Under the pieces are notes generated by a model, which made no database searches, had not been told where the DNA came from, and was given only the letters and a program-made list of their open reading frames with translations. Positions 34,585 to 46,144 of a stretch of DNA of 64,000 nt are shown here, piece by piece. The translations under genes were made by a program, and so were the position numbers. Origin of the DNA: Gerris lacustris (taxonomy: Eukaryota > Arthropoda > Insecta > Hemiptera > Gerridae); the NCBI GenBank assembly GCA_951217055.1, contig OX578286.1:42237937-42301936 (forward strand), written 5' to 3'. Within the stretch, counting starts at the first letter, position 1. Each line of letters starts with the position of its first letter.

Positions 34585-34747
34585 AGTCTCGTCCAGACTG
34601 CCGCGCCGAACCGAATAGAGGAAACGAGCCGAGCATTGGTCTCTGCGCATGCCCAGTCTAAAGTGCGCCTGCGCATCTCAGAATGGGCATGCGCAGACCA
34701 ATGCTCGGCTCTTTTCCTCTGTTCGATTCGGCAGTCTGGACGAGGCT
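34585..34747. mobile_element. TTA-flanked palindromic MITE, family M copy M2
   Basis: Starts AGTCTCGTCCAGACTGCC and ends GGCAGTCTGGACGAGGCT, with arms of about 65 bp around ATGCGCAGGCGC-like centre sequence. TTA precedes it; the right flank is ATTTA, so the right duplication is shifted or damaged. Confidence 0.9.
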
Positions 34748-35716
<969 letters not shown>

Positions 35717-36128
35717 TACATTTAGCCGTTTATAGTGACTTGGTTTGCATTACTTATCATCTCAAGAGAGTAAGTTGAAACAATTTAAATTTAAAAATAT
35801 CTTTATCACTTAACCTTTTACATTTTTTAATACTTTTTCTTAAATTGGAATAATTATTAAAATAACACTTTACTAAATACGTTAATTATTGATTAAATTT
35901 GTTTATGGTTAAATTAATTTATAGTTAAATCATTTTATAACCTGAATTCAAAATAAACAAAGAAGGTTATGTGTCCCAATCTAAATTTTTGAGCTTGCGC
36001 AGTACGATTTTTTTCCCCTAATTTCTCTTGTCTCCGCAGGGGGGTCACTTTTTTGCTTTTAAGCCCTACCTAACGTTCTATCCCCTTTATTTAACATCCT
36101 TAGTTATACTATGATTATATAACCTTTA
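35717..36128. other. AT-rich DNA, nothing recognised
   Basis: No ORF or repeat of note. Confidence 0.5.
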
Positions 36129-36290
36129 AGCCTCGTCCAGACTGCCGAACCGAACAGAGCAAACGAGCCGAACATTGGTCTCTGCGCATGCCCAGAGTGA
36201 GATGGGCTGGCGCACTTTAGACTGGGCATGCGCGGACACCATAATGCTCGGCTCGTTTCCTCTGTTCGGTTCGACAGTCTGGACGAGGCT
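36129..36290. mobile_element. TTA-flanked palindromic MITE, family M copy M3
   Basis: AGCCTCGTCCAGACTGCC to ACAGTCTGGACGAGGCT with exact TTA on both sides (36126-36128 and 36291-36293). It is 162 bp long. The centre differs from M2 by a few bases around GAGATGGGCTGGCGCAC. Confidence 0.93.
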
Positions 36291-37139
36291 TTAGACTATA
36301 TCCTACAGATAATACAATTATTACTATTATTATTATTTATTTATTTTTATTTATTTATTTTTTTTTTTATTAAGTATATTTCTTCTTTACAATTATTATA
36401 TTATATACAATTATTCAATTAATTAAAAGTTAAAACAAACTTTTAAATGGCCACCGTTTTAATTCGACTGGGGTATATTATGCTGTTAACGAACTCTTCT
36501 ACTTGGTAAATTGCCTTGGGAGCTTTTGTTATGTACTGATAGCTCATACTTAGCCGATATATTTCATGCACACATAATTATAATTAAATGCGATTAGAGA
36601 ATGCGTAGAAACGAAACCTTATCTATAATATTGTCTAGTTTAAAACTAGCTTATCAGCATTTTTTTTTGTTGCAAGGTGAAATTGTTTGTCTCGAATATT
36701 TAATAAGTTTTTATTTTCGTTTTGTTGTTTTTTCACCTTTATATTATTCTTGGTAGCTTCAAAAAAGTAGTTCATTATCGTTATTAAAAAGGGAACAGGG
36801 GAAAAAAAGGAGGAAAAAAAATATAATGTGAATTCTCGTCTAGACAGTTGACGTAAAAATCTCAAGACTATACCGGTATTAATTTAAATAAACAGCGGAG
36901 ACCAGTTTAAAAATTAAAATTAAAGATATCACGTGTACGTGCATTAATTAGATGACGTTTGATCACGAGCAGAACGTGTGAACGTTACTCGAAAGGCAAA
37001 AATACATAAAAGTCTGTTAATTTTAGGTCTAAAGATCGATAGATGGCGTTAGTAGTCAAGATGATACTAAAACACGGTCAATTAGTCTGGCATATAGTAT
37101 CATCCCGTCATATCGGACCAATGTTCAAATGAGATTTTG
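36291..37139. other. AT-rich DNA, no gene recognised
   Basis: A 76-codon minus ORF (36635-36865) has no recognised domain. Confidence 0.45.
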
Positions 37140-37316
37140 TTCTATTTCGATTCCCAGTAGGGTCAAACTCATTTTTAAGCGATATTAAATTTGCGTCGAT
37201 GGTTAAACATAATATGTGGCTAACACTAGGCTAGTTATGAACATAACATATCAAAATTTCGTTAAAATCGGTCGAGTAGTCTTTAAGATAGGGTGGTTCA
37301 CAGAAATGTTAACGTA
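37140..37316 (+). repeat. Degenerate SINE-like repeat with B-box-like motif
   Basis: TTTCGATTCCCAGTAGGGTC parallels the better B-box copy near 19602. ATCAAAATTTCGTTAAAATC and GGTCGAGTAG then match the family C internal block. Confidence 0.55.
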
Positions 37317-37560
37317 CAGACGTACAGAAAGAAACTAACATACGGACATAAAGAAACGAACAGACGGACAGAAAGAAGCAAACAGACGGACAGAAAGAAG
37401 CAAACAGACGGACAGAAAGAAGCAAACAGACAGACAGAAAGAAGCAAACAGACGGACAGAAAGAAGCAAACAGACGGACAGAAAGAAGCAAACAGACGGG
37501 CAGAAAGAAGCAAACAGACGGACAGAAAGAAGCAAACAGACGGACAGGAAGAAACGAACA
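37317..37560 (+). repeat. 22 bp tandem minisatellite, about 9 clear units
   Basis: CAGACGGACAGAAAGAAGCA repeats every 22 bp from 37361, with a few C/G changes and degenerate units on both sides. The overlapping ORFs on both strands only read the repeat. It probably grew from the (CAGA)n end of the adjacent SINE-like repeat. Confidence 0.95.
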
Positions 37561-37861
37561 CGTCTTAGTTGTATAAACACGGTACGGCTACGGCTGCATT
37601 TCTAAAAGATTATTTGTATAGTTTAGAACCATTCCAGAATCCAGAATAATGATTATTTATTCCTAGAATTCTAATCTATATAAAATATGAAATAAAACAT
37701 TTATCTTTATCAAAAACCACTAAACAAGTTCGCACTGACTTTGATTATTCAATATATCACTGAGCCAACCTTGTATAACTGTATTTTACAGAACCAAATC
37801 ACTGTACATTACAAGAAATAAGTATTTCAAAAACTTAATTAACAAACTATCATACAAGCAA
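37561..37861. other. Nothing recognised
   Basis: AT-rich spacer with no ORF of interest. Confidence 0.5.
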
Positions 37862-37925
37862 AAACACACACATATATATATATATATTACATATATTATA
37901 TATTTTTTTTTTTTTTTTTGTTATT

Positions 37926-38007
<82 letters not shown>

Positions 38008-38034
38008 ATGTATATATATATATATATTTATTTA
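37862..38034. repeat. (AT)n microsatellites interrupted by poly-T
   Basis: Short AT runs at 37870-37900, a T run at about 37902-37919, and a long AT run at 37934-38034 with a GTGTGTATG break. Confidence 0.95.
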
Positions 38035-38471
38035 TTTATGTAAACATAAGATAAAAAGGTAAAAAAAAACAATAAACATTGACAAGGAAAAACTTAAAAG
38101 ATCTTAAAGGACAATTTCCTCAATAAAAAAGACTGAGGAAAAAATACCAAAAAAAACAAAACCAGTTTTTACTGCCAAAATAGAAAATTCTGGTGATAAT
38201 AAGGAAGTTATGGCGCTTCTAAACATTGTATACTAGACAAAACAAGGGGGGGGGGGTATCACAATTTTATGTTTTAGCAATTTACTTTACTTTTTTTGCA
38301 TTCGAGGAAAAAACAGCAATAAATGTTTTAAACTATAAAAAGAAAAAAAAGTTATTGAGTGGGAACACCAGTAATAAAAAAATAAACATTAAAATTATAA
38401 ACAAATAAACAAGAAATTTTTAATAGCATAATAATATAGGTGGGTCCTAGTTTCTTAAAATGGCTGGTCCT
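38035..38471. other. A-rich DNA with a poly-G tract; no gene recognised
   Basis: A run of 10 G lies at 38247-38256. The 60-codon ORF here is K/N-rich and not recognised. Confidence 0.5.
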
Positions 38472-38640
38472 CTTTATCCTCAATTTCTATTTAATTCACA
38501 GTAGATACCCACTAAGTCCTCAATTTCTATTTAATTCACAGTAGATACCCACCAAGTCCTCAATTTCTATTTAATTCACAGTAGATACCCACTAAGTCCT
38601 TAATTTCTATTTAATTCACAGTAGATATCCACTAAGTTAT
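38472..38640 (+). repeat. 40 bp tandem repeat, four units plus a fifth decayed unit at 38687
   Basis: TCCTCAATTTCTATTTAATT continues CACAGTAGATACCCACTAAG, at 38477, 38517, 38557 and 38597. A degenerate copy at about 38687-38715 is separated by 50 bp. Confidence 0.95.
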
Positions 38641-39505
38641 TATGTAAGGTACAATGTAGATTTTTACTTTTGACTGATTTTCTTTATCCTCAATTTCTAT
38701 TTTATTAACAGTCGATATCCACATAAATTATCATTGGATTATTTTATTCTAGAATTTATTATGTTTTCAAGAATACAAATGTTTATTGCAAATCTATAAA
38801 TATTACAAATATGTAAATGTAATAATTATGATATTAGCACATAATGTCAAGGACTGAGTTCAGAATTGTTATAATCCCTGATAAATACTTGAGGTATATT
38901 ATATTGTAATCTTTCTAATGCAATTTTACTACACACTAAAACAAATTAATAAGGTAATCAAAATAAACAATAAAAAACAGGAGTTTTGATAACCATTAAT
39001 AAACATCACAAATAAATGATTTAGTAAAACAAACTGCATCATCATCGTGACGTGATAACAACAATTCTATTTTATATTTAAGATTTGTTTCTTACTTTAT
39101 CACTAATTTCAAATAACTGACCTCATTTTCATTTCTTTTATGATTTTGTATTGTTATTTTGTTTTATAAATAATTACCGTTATCTTCGGAAGCAAAAATA
39201 GAGGAGGATAATTTAGGTAAGGACATTAAATAAATGAGAGTATTAACAATTATACTTGTTGTTGTTTTCATTATTATACCTTGTTTGTAGATCTAATCCG
39301 TTGGTCAAGGACGGTGTTGTTTAATATAAAGATATAAACTAATATTTATGTATTTTAAAAGATGGGTTTCAACAGTACAATTTATAATAATCATTTATAC
39401 ATAATAAATAAACAATATTACAAAGTAGGTTATACTGGACAGGTTATACTATACTCATAGTATAAACAATTATGTACAAATCCGGCCATACAGGTTGAGG
39501 TATAT
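38641..39505. other. AT-rich DNA, no gene recognised
   Basis: Nothing other than the decayed 40 bp unit near 38687 was recognised. Confidence 0.5.
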
Positions 39506-39618
39506 CTGACAGGTAAATCTATACAGGTGAACCGGAGCGTGCGTATCATAACTATGCAGTTTCGTCATAACTTCATGGCTTACACTCTCAGGTTTACTTG
39601 TACAGATTTACCTGTCAG
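39506..39618. mobile_element. Small hairpin MITE, family K copy K2
   Basis: CTGACAGGTAAATCTATACA and GGTGAACCGGAGCG are answered by CACTCTCAGGTTTAC and TTGTACAGATTTACCTGTCAG-type sequence, giving good inverted ends. It matches K1 at 13168. It is followed immediately by the F-related repeat. Confidence 0.75.
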
Positions 39619-39850
39619 GAATGTATTAGGGTTCTTATTTTGCCTACAGACCCTAAAAAGAGAAGCGTCCGGTGAGTTTCACCGTCTCGTCTATAAAGGG
39701 CAAAGTTTAAAACTTTTGTGTTGGGTACTTAGGAGATTATGTGCGTTACAGAGAGCAGACAGACAGACAAACGCAGGAATGTATTAGGGTCCTCATTTTG
39801 CCTACAGACCCTAAAAAGAGAAAAGTCCGGTGAGATTCACCACTATCTAT
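39619..39850 (+). repeat. Direct duplication of an F-related repeat end
   Basis: AGGAATGTATTAGGGT and TTTGCCTACAGACCCTAAAA occur at 39617 and again at 39775, 158 bp apart. The phrase resembles the GGGTCCGTAGGCAAAACC end of F2. ORFs 39527-39787 and 39739-39939 share a duplicated peptide only because of this. Confidence 0.8.
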
Positions 39851-40364
39851 ACTGTGAAGAAAAACGTACTCCCGCAAACTATCAATTTATTAAAATGTTG
39901 CATCAGTCGATTTTCTGCATTCAGTCCGGTATAGATTAGTCCGCCGCGATAGGCCGCCTTCTGTTAAACAAGGATGATGCAATATTAAGGAGTTCATAGT
40001 CCGCTCCTATTTGATCGAGCATTAAGTGACAATATTCTGATATCCCTCAAAAAAACAGCTCGAACATTTATCGGAAACATGACTATATTTACTTCATTCG
40101 GCATTAATATAAACCACTCAAGGAGCAATCTTATTCATACCGTATCTATGCATTTGATAATTAACCTCAAAAGGGGTCAGATTATCACTTAAACCTCATT
40201 TTTATCAGTGTAATCAACTAAATCACTATCCCAGCTAAACATAGTGAAACAAATCTTGTCCGAGAAATTCCAACAAAACTTTCTCATTTACTAATACTGT
40301 ATTTAAATACCATAATATCTAATTTAATTAATATTACAGTCTGTGCTAAATGAGTATTGTGTTA
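39851..40364. other. No gene recognised
   Basis: Moderately complex sequence with no ORF of note. Confidence 0.45.
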
Positions 40365-40530
40365 CGCCTCGTCCAGACTGTCGAATCAAATATGAGGAAA
40401 CGAGCTGAGCATGGGTCTCTGATGCGCATGCTCAATCTGAGATACGCATGCGCACTATAGACTCTGGACATGCGCAGAGTCCAATGCCCAGCTCGTTTCC
40501 TCTGCTCGGTTCGGCAGTCTAAACGAAGCT
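40365..40530. mobile_element. TTA-flanked palindromic MITE, family M copy M4
   Basis: CGCCTCGTCCAGACTGTCG to GGCAGTCTAAACGAAGCT, flanked by TTA at 40362-40364 and 40531-40533. It is more diverged than M2 and M3. The minus ORF 40346-40618 crosses it and is not coding. Confidence 0.9.
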
Positions 40531-40599
40531 TTAGTTTCTTGTCTTGTGCGTTGATAGCGCGGGAAAGTCGGCAAATGGAATGGTGGGGGGCAAATGGGA

Positions 40600-41055
40600 A
40601 ATGAACCCGGTCTCTCACCTTTTGGGATAATAGCTATTTTTTTTAGGGGCTAGATATTTCCTGGGAAAACGACTTTTAGGCTAGGCGCACCCGGGGACCC
40701 GGGGGCAAAAGACTACAGACTGTTTTGCCCCCAGTGCCGTGTGCGCCTAGCCCAATGGTTTAATTAGTATGTACTACATGGACTTTCTTTTAGAAATTTT
40801 AAATTAAAATTGCTGGAAATGGTTTTAAGATATTTTGATGGGGTAAAATAACTCAAATTTTAGAGTTGAAGTTCATTTTCCGATTTCACCTTGTGGTGTG
40901 ATTTTTCTGAATGTGTATGCCAAATTTCGTCAAAATCGGTCCAGTAGTTTAGGGGCTCCAAGCTTTTGCATAGACGACAGACATTTTTTAAAAACCTCTT
41001 TTTTGGACTCCAAAGGACCTTACAACTTGTAAATCCATCAAAATCTCTAAATGGA
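40600..41055 (-). repeat. Family B copy B5, interrupted by a 74 bp MITE
   Basis: Reverse family B phrases occur in order: GAACCCGGTCTCTC (B-box complement, decayed), TTCCTGGGAAAACGAC, then TGTACTACATGGAC, GTCAAAATCGGTCCAGTAG and TTTTTTGGACTC. A short palindromic element sits at 40679-40752. Confidence 0.75.
40679..40752. mobile_element. 74 bp palindromic MITE
   Basis: The ends GGCTAGGCGCAC and GTGCGCCTAGCC are exact inverses. Inside, GGGGGCAAAA faces TTTTGCCCCC. It interrupts family B at a point where other copies read continuously. A single copy in the window. Confidence 0.85.
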
Positions 41056-42068
41056 AGTAATATTTCCTCTCTGTATTAACTACCGTAATTTGAAAAAAGT
41101 ATTGAGAAATCTTGGAATGATTGAATTAAAACCTAGAAAGATGATTTCATAGAACTATTTATTATTTAAACCGACACAAAACTAATTTCAAACAGAAAAA
41201 CCTAGAATCGTTTAATTAAAGCTAAAAACTAATGTTTTAAATGAAAATAAGAAGAAATCATCATGATAATTAGAAATGAAATACGAAATACAGTGACAAC
41301 AAAAAACATCAAAAACAAAAATAATTACTTTCTGAGTTATTTCTAAGAAATTGTTTTTGTTTTAATTTAAAATTTCCCGGTATGTACGATACAAAGTGTA
41401 TAAATAGATTTGTTTGGAATGCTAAGTCACCGGACGTAAAGCCCAACTCTGGAACGAGTCATAAAATGAGACTTACGTCATAAAGGAGTTCGTCAAAATT
41501 ACAGAGTTGTAAACAAGCGATTACAGCTGGACGAGGAAATAACCTTGGGTAATCTTTTTTGTTCTCATATCTAAGAACCGGGGGGGTTGAAGTCTGGGTT
41601 TTTTTTCCTTTTTTAAGGACTGAAATAATGAATAACTATTATTATATAGGAATCAAAATGAAGATGAGACTTAATTATATTGCATTTTAACGTCATTAGT
41701 TTATTTTCTGGGTAATAGAAGATTACTTAGTTAAGTTGTACTTTGTAAAGATTCATTTCTTTATGCGGATAATGGTCTGTAATTCACGCGATCCTTGTAA
41801 AAATATTACAGTCAGGTCCAAATGAGTCTTATTGCGTTGTCAGTGCGGGAACATGTTTATAGGGCCCGTAGTTGTGGAAAAACTTTTAATTAATTACTTT
41901 ATTTATTTGTTGTAATTAATTTAATTATTGGTTTTTTTTTCTTTGTTTCAGGTGTGTTATTGATCAATTATCTATGATTAAAGATTATCTATTGATTAAA
42001 GTGATCAACATTATTTGGTATGAAATATTATTTATTAATTTAGTTTTTTTATTAGAAATTTAACCCGT
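41056..42068. other. AT-rich DNA, no gene recognised
   Basis: No ORF or repeat family recognised. Confidence 0.5.
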
Positions 42069-42280
42069 AACTGGTGAGGTTGGGTGTGAGATACCCATGG
42101 AATACTTTGTTGATAAATTATCACTAGAGGGTTAGGACGAGGCCTGTGTCCTCTAATGTACCTTCTAATCAGTTTATTGTCTGTTGGTTTGAAGATCTTA
42201 GGTTGCGCTAAACCTGAGTTGTTTTGTTTTTTGGGCTATTTCCAGAAATTAAGGGTATTCCTAACCCAACCTCACCAGTT
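42069..42280. mobile_element. 212 bp MITE with AACTGGTGAGGTTGGGT ends
   Basis: AACTGGTGAGGTTGGGT (42069-42085) and ACCCAACCTCACCAGTT (42264-42280) are exact inverses. The inward bases GATACC and GGTATTC also pair. No ORF is present and the target duplication could not be fixed. Confidence 0.8.
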
Positions 42281-42599
42281 AAGTTACTCTTTTTTTACTA
42301 TGTAATTTGTATAGTAAAAACTGATTTTATAAAATAACAATTTAATTTTTAATTTTTTTTACTAGTATTATATTATATTCAATTAAAAAATAAAATAAAA
42401 AAGTTTTTAGATTGATCATTTTTATATTGACCGTAGAGCCAAAGAAGAAATAGAATAATTAGAAAACTGAGGGATTAATTGAAGAATAATGAATAAAAAC
42501 CTACAATATATTAATATAGATGCACAAAACATTTGAACACACATTAAACCTGACAAAGCACATCAAAAAAATGCATTTTTGTAACAAATTAAGCGCTTT
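42281..42599. other. AT-rich DNA, nothing recognised
   Basis: No feature found. Confidence 0.5.
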
Positions 42600-43110
42600 T
42601 CTAGTTTTCGTAGGTAAATTTAATCATTATTGAACATTTTATCCAAATTTATCCTAAAAATAACTTCTCCTCGGTAGGGAATCGAATCGGCCTCTCTCCG
42701 TCCGGGTTTAAAGCTATTTTCTCATGAACTAGATTTTCCCCAAGGTAACGGTTTATATCGCTGTATTCGTATTTAAATGGACTACATTTTAGAATTGTTT
42801 TTTTAATCAAAATCATCGGAATCGTTTTCGAGAAATAATTTTTTTCATGTTTTTGGGGAGTAGTGCCCTCAAATTTCGAGCTAAAATTACTTTCTCGATT
42901 CCGCCTTGGGGTATTATTTTTCTAAATACGTAACCTAAATTTCCTCAAAATCGGCTCAGTATTTTAGGCTCCTCACGTCTGCACAGACAGAAATTTGTTA
43001 AAAACTACTTTTTTGGACTCAGAGGACCTCAAAACGTGTAAATCCATCAAAAATCTCAAAATCGTATTTTCGCGCCATCACAATACTTTCTATTTTTATG
43101 AGAAAGTAAA
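42600..43110 (-). repeat. Family B copy B6
   Basis: The reverse order is the same as in the copies at 4.1-4.6 and 4.97-5.5 kb: TTTTCGTAGGTAAATTTAAT, ATTGAACATTT, GGGAATCGAATCGGCCTCTC (B-box complement), ACTACATTTTAGAAT, CTCAAAATCGGCTCAGTA, CACAATACTTTCT. The 92-codon plus ORF at 42995-43273 overlaps its end and is not coding. Confidence 0.8.
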
Positions 43111-43959
43111 AACCCGATCAAAATCGGAGAAAAAACAAATAATTAAGAGGGACAGATATGAAATATTTTCCAAATTCTATCCCAGTAAAATAAAAAACTA
43201 TATGAACTTGGACATTAAACGGGTATTTTCATTTGTTTTATTCAATTTTAAATTGATTTTCTACCCTCCATGAAAACATGAGCTTTTATTTAAAATGAAT
43301 AAAGTTTTAACTAAAAAACAATTATATTTATTAGAGAAAAATAAATCGATGTAAAAAATAAAGAAGTCTATTATTACGCCTCTTTGGTGGAGCAACGACG
43401 TAATTTAATTAAATAAAATTAAACAGTAGAGCCAAAATAACTGACTATAATTAGAAATAATATAATTTCAAAATAAGGCAACATAAAACCTTGTATTTGT
43501 GGCGTACTAGATATAAACGTTGTTCCATTTGGTTTAGTAGGTGTTCCAGATACTTATAACGTAGTTTAACCTAAAATTTGCAGGTACTCCTGTGTTTCAG
43601 TTCCAGGGGAGGAGGAATTTGATATTTTGAGCTTTATAGATAACACATTATATGTTAAAAAATCAATTATAAACCTTAGAAATATTGACGTACGCAACTG
43701 GACTTCTGAAAGTTAGGGTTCGGCCACTGTGCAAGCTGGTTCAGAATCAGGTTCAGATTCAGAAAACAAGCGCGAGAATAAAATTGTTTAGTTAAAGCAG
43801 AGTAGCCATAGTGGAAGCAGGCAACTGGTTGCCAGAGACTTTACCGCAATATTTAGAACATTCTTATTTCAGATTCTGACTGCTATCAGCTCTCACGGAC
43901 TGTACTGTAACTACAAACTACTGTTTTTATGTTGTTTGTAGTTTTGATCAAACCTTTTT
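43111..43959. other. No gene recognised
   Basis: 43700-43920 is less AT-rich, with a repeated GGTTCAGAATCAGGTTCAGA. No ORF of note. Confidence 0.45.
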
Positions 43960-44194
43960 GGTACTTTTTTAGATTGTTACTCCCCTATGTTTTTTTTTAG
44001 AATATAAATGACTGACTAAATAACTATTAAGACAAAGGTATGTTTAGTCCAATTTACTTTGGGACAAAGGAATATCACACTTCTGTTTTGATAAGGGGAG
44101 TAACAGTCTAAAGAAGAACATTCCATACACCTTCTTTAGATTGTTTCTTTGTTCTATTTTTTTTATAAGGGTAGTAACAACCTAAAGAAGTGCC
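43960..44194. mobile_element. 235 bp hAT-type MITE, nearly complete
   Basis: GGTACTTTTTTAGATTG starts the element and CCTAAAGAAGTGCC ends it. The flanks ACCTTTTT (43952-43959) and ACTTTTTT (44195-44202) agree at 7 of 8 positions, consistent with an old 8 bp duplication. The interior is homologous, in reverse, to the copy at 60816-61048. Confidence 0.88.
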
Positions 44195-44707
44195 ACTTTT
44201 TTTGTGGTTATGCACAAATACTTCTTGTCTTTGATTCTTGTTTGTTTTTTCTTCGTTTATTTTTATTTTTTAATATATTAATATAATATAATAAAGAAAC
44301 GCTTATCACGAAAGTAATTCTTAACTTTTTAAATGAAAATGTAGTAGAATGTCTCTACTTCCATCTTAAATAGAGGGAAACACATTCCCTATGCCTATGC
44401 CCTATAATTTGTTAACTGCTCGAGCAAGTGTAGGTATATTCCCCGTATATGCACTCTTAAACTTATTAACTTCCATAAACAGCAATTCTTTCAAGTTCTA
44501 ATTTTATATGAACACTCTCTGAGGCCATAAACAAGAACGCTATAATCTTCATAATGACAACTCCTTATTGTGTTTACGTTACAATACGACAACGCGTATT
44601 TCTACCTGCCTCTACTGAGGCCATAACCTGCTTTTATGCAGGTGCTTCAAATCAAATTCACGAGCTTGAATCTGATTTGGAACTTGGAACAAGACTGAAC
44701 TCTAGAC
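44195..44707. other. Nothing recognised
   Basis: AT-rich sequence with no ORF of interest. Confidence 0.5.
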
Positions 44708-44921
44708 TAGGGTGACCAAATCGTCAACTGAACGGGACACCTCACATTCGAGACCCAATCCGGTGTGTATGAATACCACCAGGCTAAGGGGGGGGGACTA
44801 ATGGGAGCTCAGGGTTGTCCACTATTATAAAAGTCTGTTATATTACGAGTAGAAATAATTATTTTAAATAATAATGCAAAAGGGCTTACGGTACGTCTAT
44901 AAAAAGTACAGCAGTTAGCTA

Positions 44922-45242
44922 TTAATAGTACATTACGCGCCGAGTGCGGAAAGTAGCATTTTGCATGCGAGTGTGGAGTTTGCACCCGAGCGATAGCGAG
45001 GGTAGTAAAACCACACGAGCAATGCAAAATGCCTTTTTCGCTCGAGTTGCGTACCGTACTTTATCTACGATTGTTAGATTTAAATAATAAATACAGAAAA
45101 AAATAAACTTGCTGTATGTAAGTTCGTATCTCACTCTTGATAAAGATGACATTAATTCTTGAGCTGTATTTTTTGTCGAATTAATTATTTCTGGAGGAGT
45201 ATTATTCTCCACATTTTCGTCGATGTCACTTGATTCACTCAT
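44922..45242 (-). pseudogene. Crypton-like N-terminal fragment in family A copy A3
   Basis: The ORF begins MSESSDIDENVENNTPPEII, an acidic leader. RYELTYSKF follows at about residues 38-46. The frame then runs through AT-rich sequence and into the hairpin (GCKLHTRMQNATF), where it stops. It has 106 codons. RYELTY-type motifs begin the N-terminal domain of Crypton/KIAA1958-like recombinases; the catalytic part is absent. The leader is conserved in A5 at protein level with few changes (DIDENVENN to DFDENVENN), which may reflect recent copying rather than selection. Confidence 0.45.
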
Positions 45243-45290
45243 TGTTTCTCACTAAAAACTCGATATAAACAGTTACTTTAATAAAAGAAC
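44927..45290 (-). mobile_element. Family A element, copy A3 (ORF and hairpin part)
   Basis: It includes the hairpin 44928-45059, the ORF and the leader up to ATAAAAGAACAGCAAATT. The upstream segment that should follow on the same strand is instead inverted at 45301-45470. Confidence 0.85.
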
Positions 45291-45300
45291 AGCAAATTCG

Positions 45301-45470
45301 TTTTATCTACGATTGATAAGAAATATAAACATTATATCTTTGTTTAGATGCGTAGAAAGTTATTATTTACGTACTTGTATTCGTTGCGCATGCGCGCGTC
45401 TCATAGTTCTGAAGTAGAGGAATTCTTCAGCTTTACGCACGATTAACGAGTTTGTTTACATTTAACAAAA
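45301..45470 (+). repeat. Inverted upstream segment of family A in A3
   Basis: TTTTATCTACGATTGATAAG, GATGCGTAGAAAG, GCGCATGCGCGCG and GAATTCTTCAGCTTTACGCA run in plus orientation, though the adjoining ORF is on minus. Only one arm of the palindrome remains. In A2 and A5 the segment runs the other way, so about 170 bp has flipped in place. Confidence 0.85.
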
Positions 45471-45691
45471 GTGTTTATTATACATCATAAATATAAAAGA
45501 TAGCTTTGAACATAGGTTTAATAAGCGATTTTTGACAATTTATGCCAAAACAGAACCGGATGCAGGGTCCTGGGTCGGGCGGCATTTCACTGAAAACCTC
45601 CTATAGAACTGTCCACTATAGAAGGGTCCGTTATTTTGAAGTTCTAGTGTACTTAGCTGTTGCCCCAGCAGCTTTAAAACTTCCTTCTTTT

Positions 45692-45791
45692 CCAATACAA
45701 ACTTGTAAATACAAACTTGTAAATACAAACTTGTAAATACAAACTTGTAAATACAAACTTGTAAATACAAACTTGTAAATACAAACTTGTA
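45692..45791 (+). repeat. 14 bp tandem minisatellite, seven units
   Basis: AAATACAAACTTGT repeats every 14 bp, then AGTTTGTATT follows as an inverted half unit. The minus ORF 45540-45956 reads it as repeated YKFVFTSLYLQVC and is not coding. Confidence 0.97.
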
Positions 45792-46144
45792 AAAGTTTGT
45801 ATTAGACAACAGTTCATTTTGAAATTGTTTAGTACTTAAAGAATCGCAGAAAGGGTCTCCACTCCCATCCAGTATCGTTCGTCTGTCCACTGAATGTTCA
45901 TAAATGAAAATATTCTTTCGGTATTGCAGTATTGCCAGTATGGACAGGGATTGCACATATTGGCACCATATCTTTTTTAAAAATCTTAAAAATGATGCTC
46001 AAGCAAAAAAGGTTTTAGTATGCAACGTAAATACGGGACATTTAGGCGTCCCGGGAGACTTTTTCGGGACACCGGCAATGTTCGTGAAAACATCCCGATG
46101 TCCCCAAAAACCGTCCCGTTTTTACGGGACGGTTGGTCACCCTA

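Larger units (their letters stand above)
44708..46144. mobile_element. 1.44 kb hAT-type non-autonomous element with 8 bp target duplication
   Basis: The ends TAGGGTGACCA and TGGTCACCCTA are inverted copies. The flanks are identical: CTCTAGAC at 44700-44707 and 46145-46152. Near both ends lie GGGACA and TGTCCC type motifs (several between 46030 and 46130). The 8 bp duplication and T/CAGGG-type ends fit hAT. It carries no transposase and has taken in a family A copy and a 14 bp minisatellite. Confidence 0.9.

Noticed and set aside
37293..37580. Cysteine-rich or lysine/threonine-rich repeated proteins
   Set aside because: They are frame readings of the 22 bp minisatellite on both strands.
39527..39939. 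Two related ORFs with duplicated peptide as a gene family
   Set aside because: They come from a 158 bp direct duplication of an F-related repeat next to a MITE.
44922..45242. Active recombinase gene
   Set aside because: Only an N-terminal-like stretch is present. Catalytic residues are absent and the frame runs into a hairpin.
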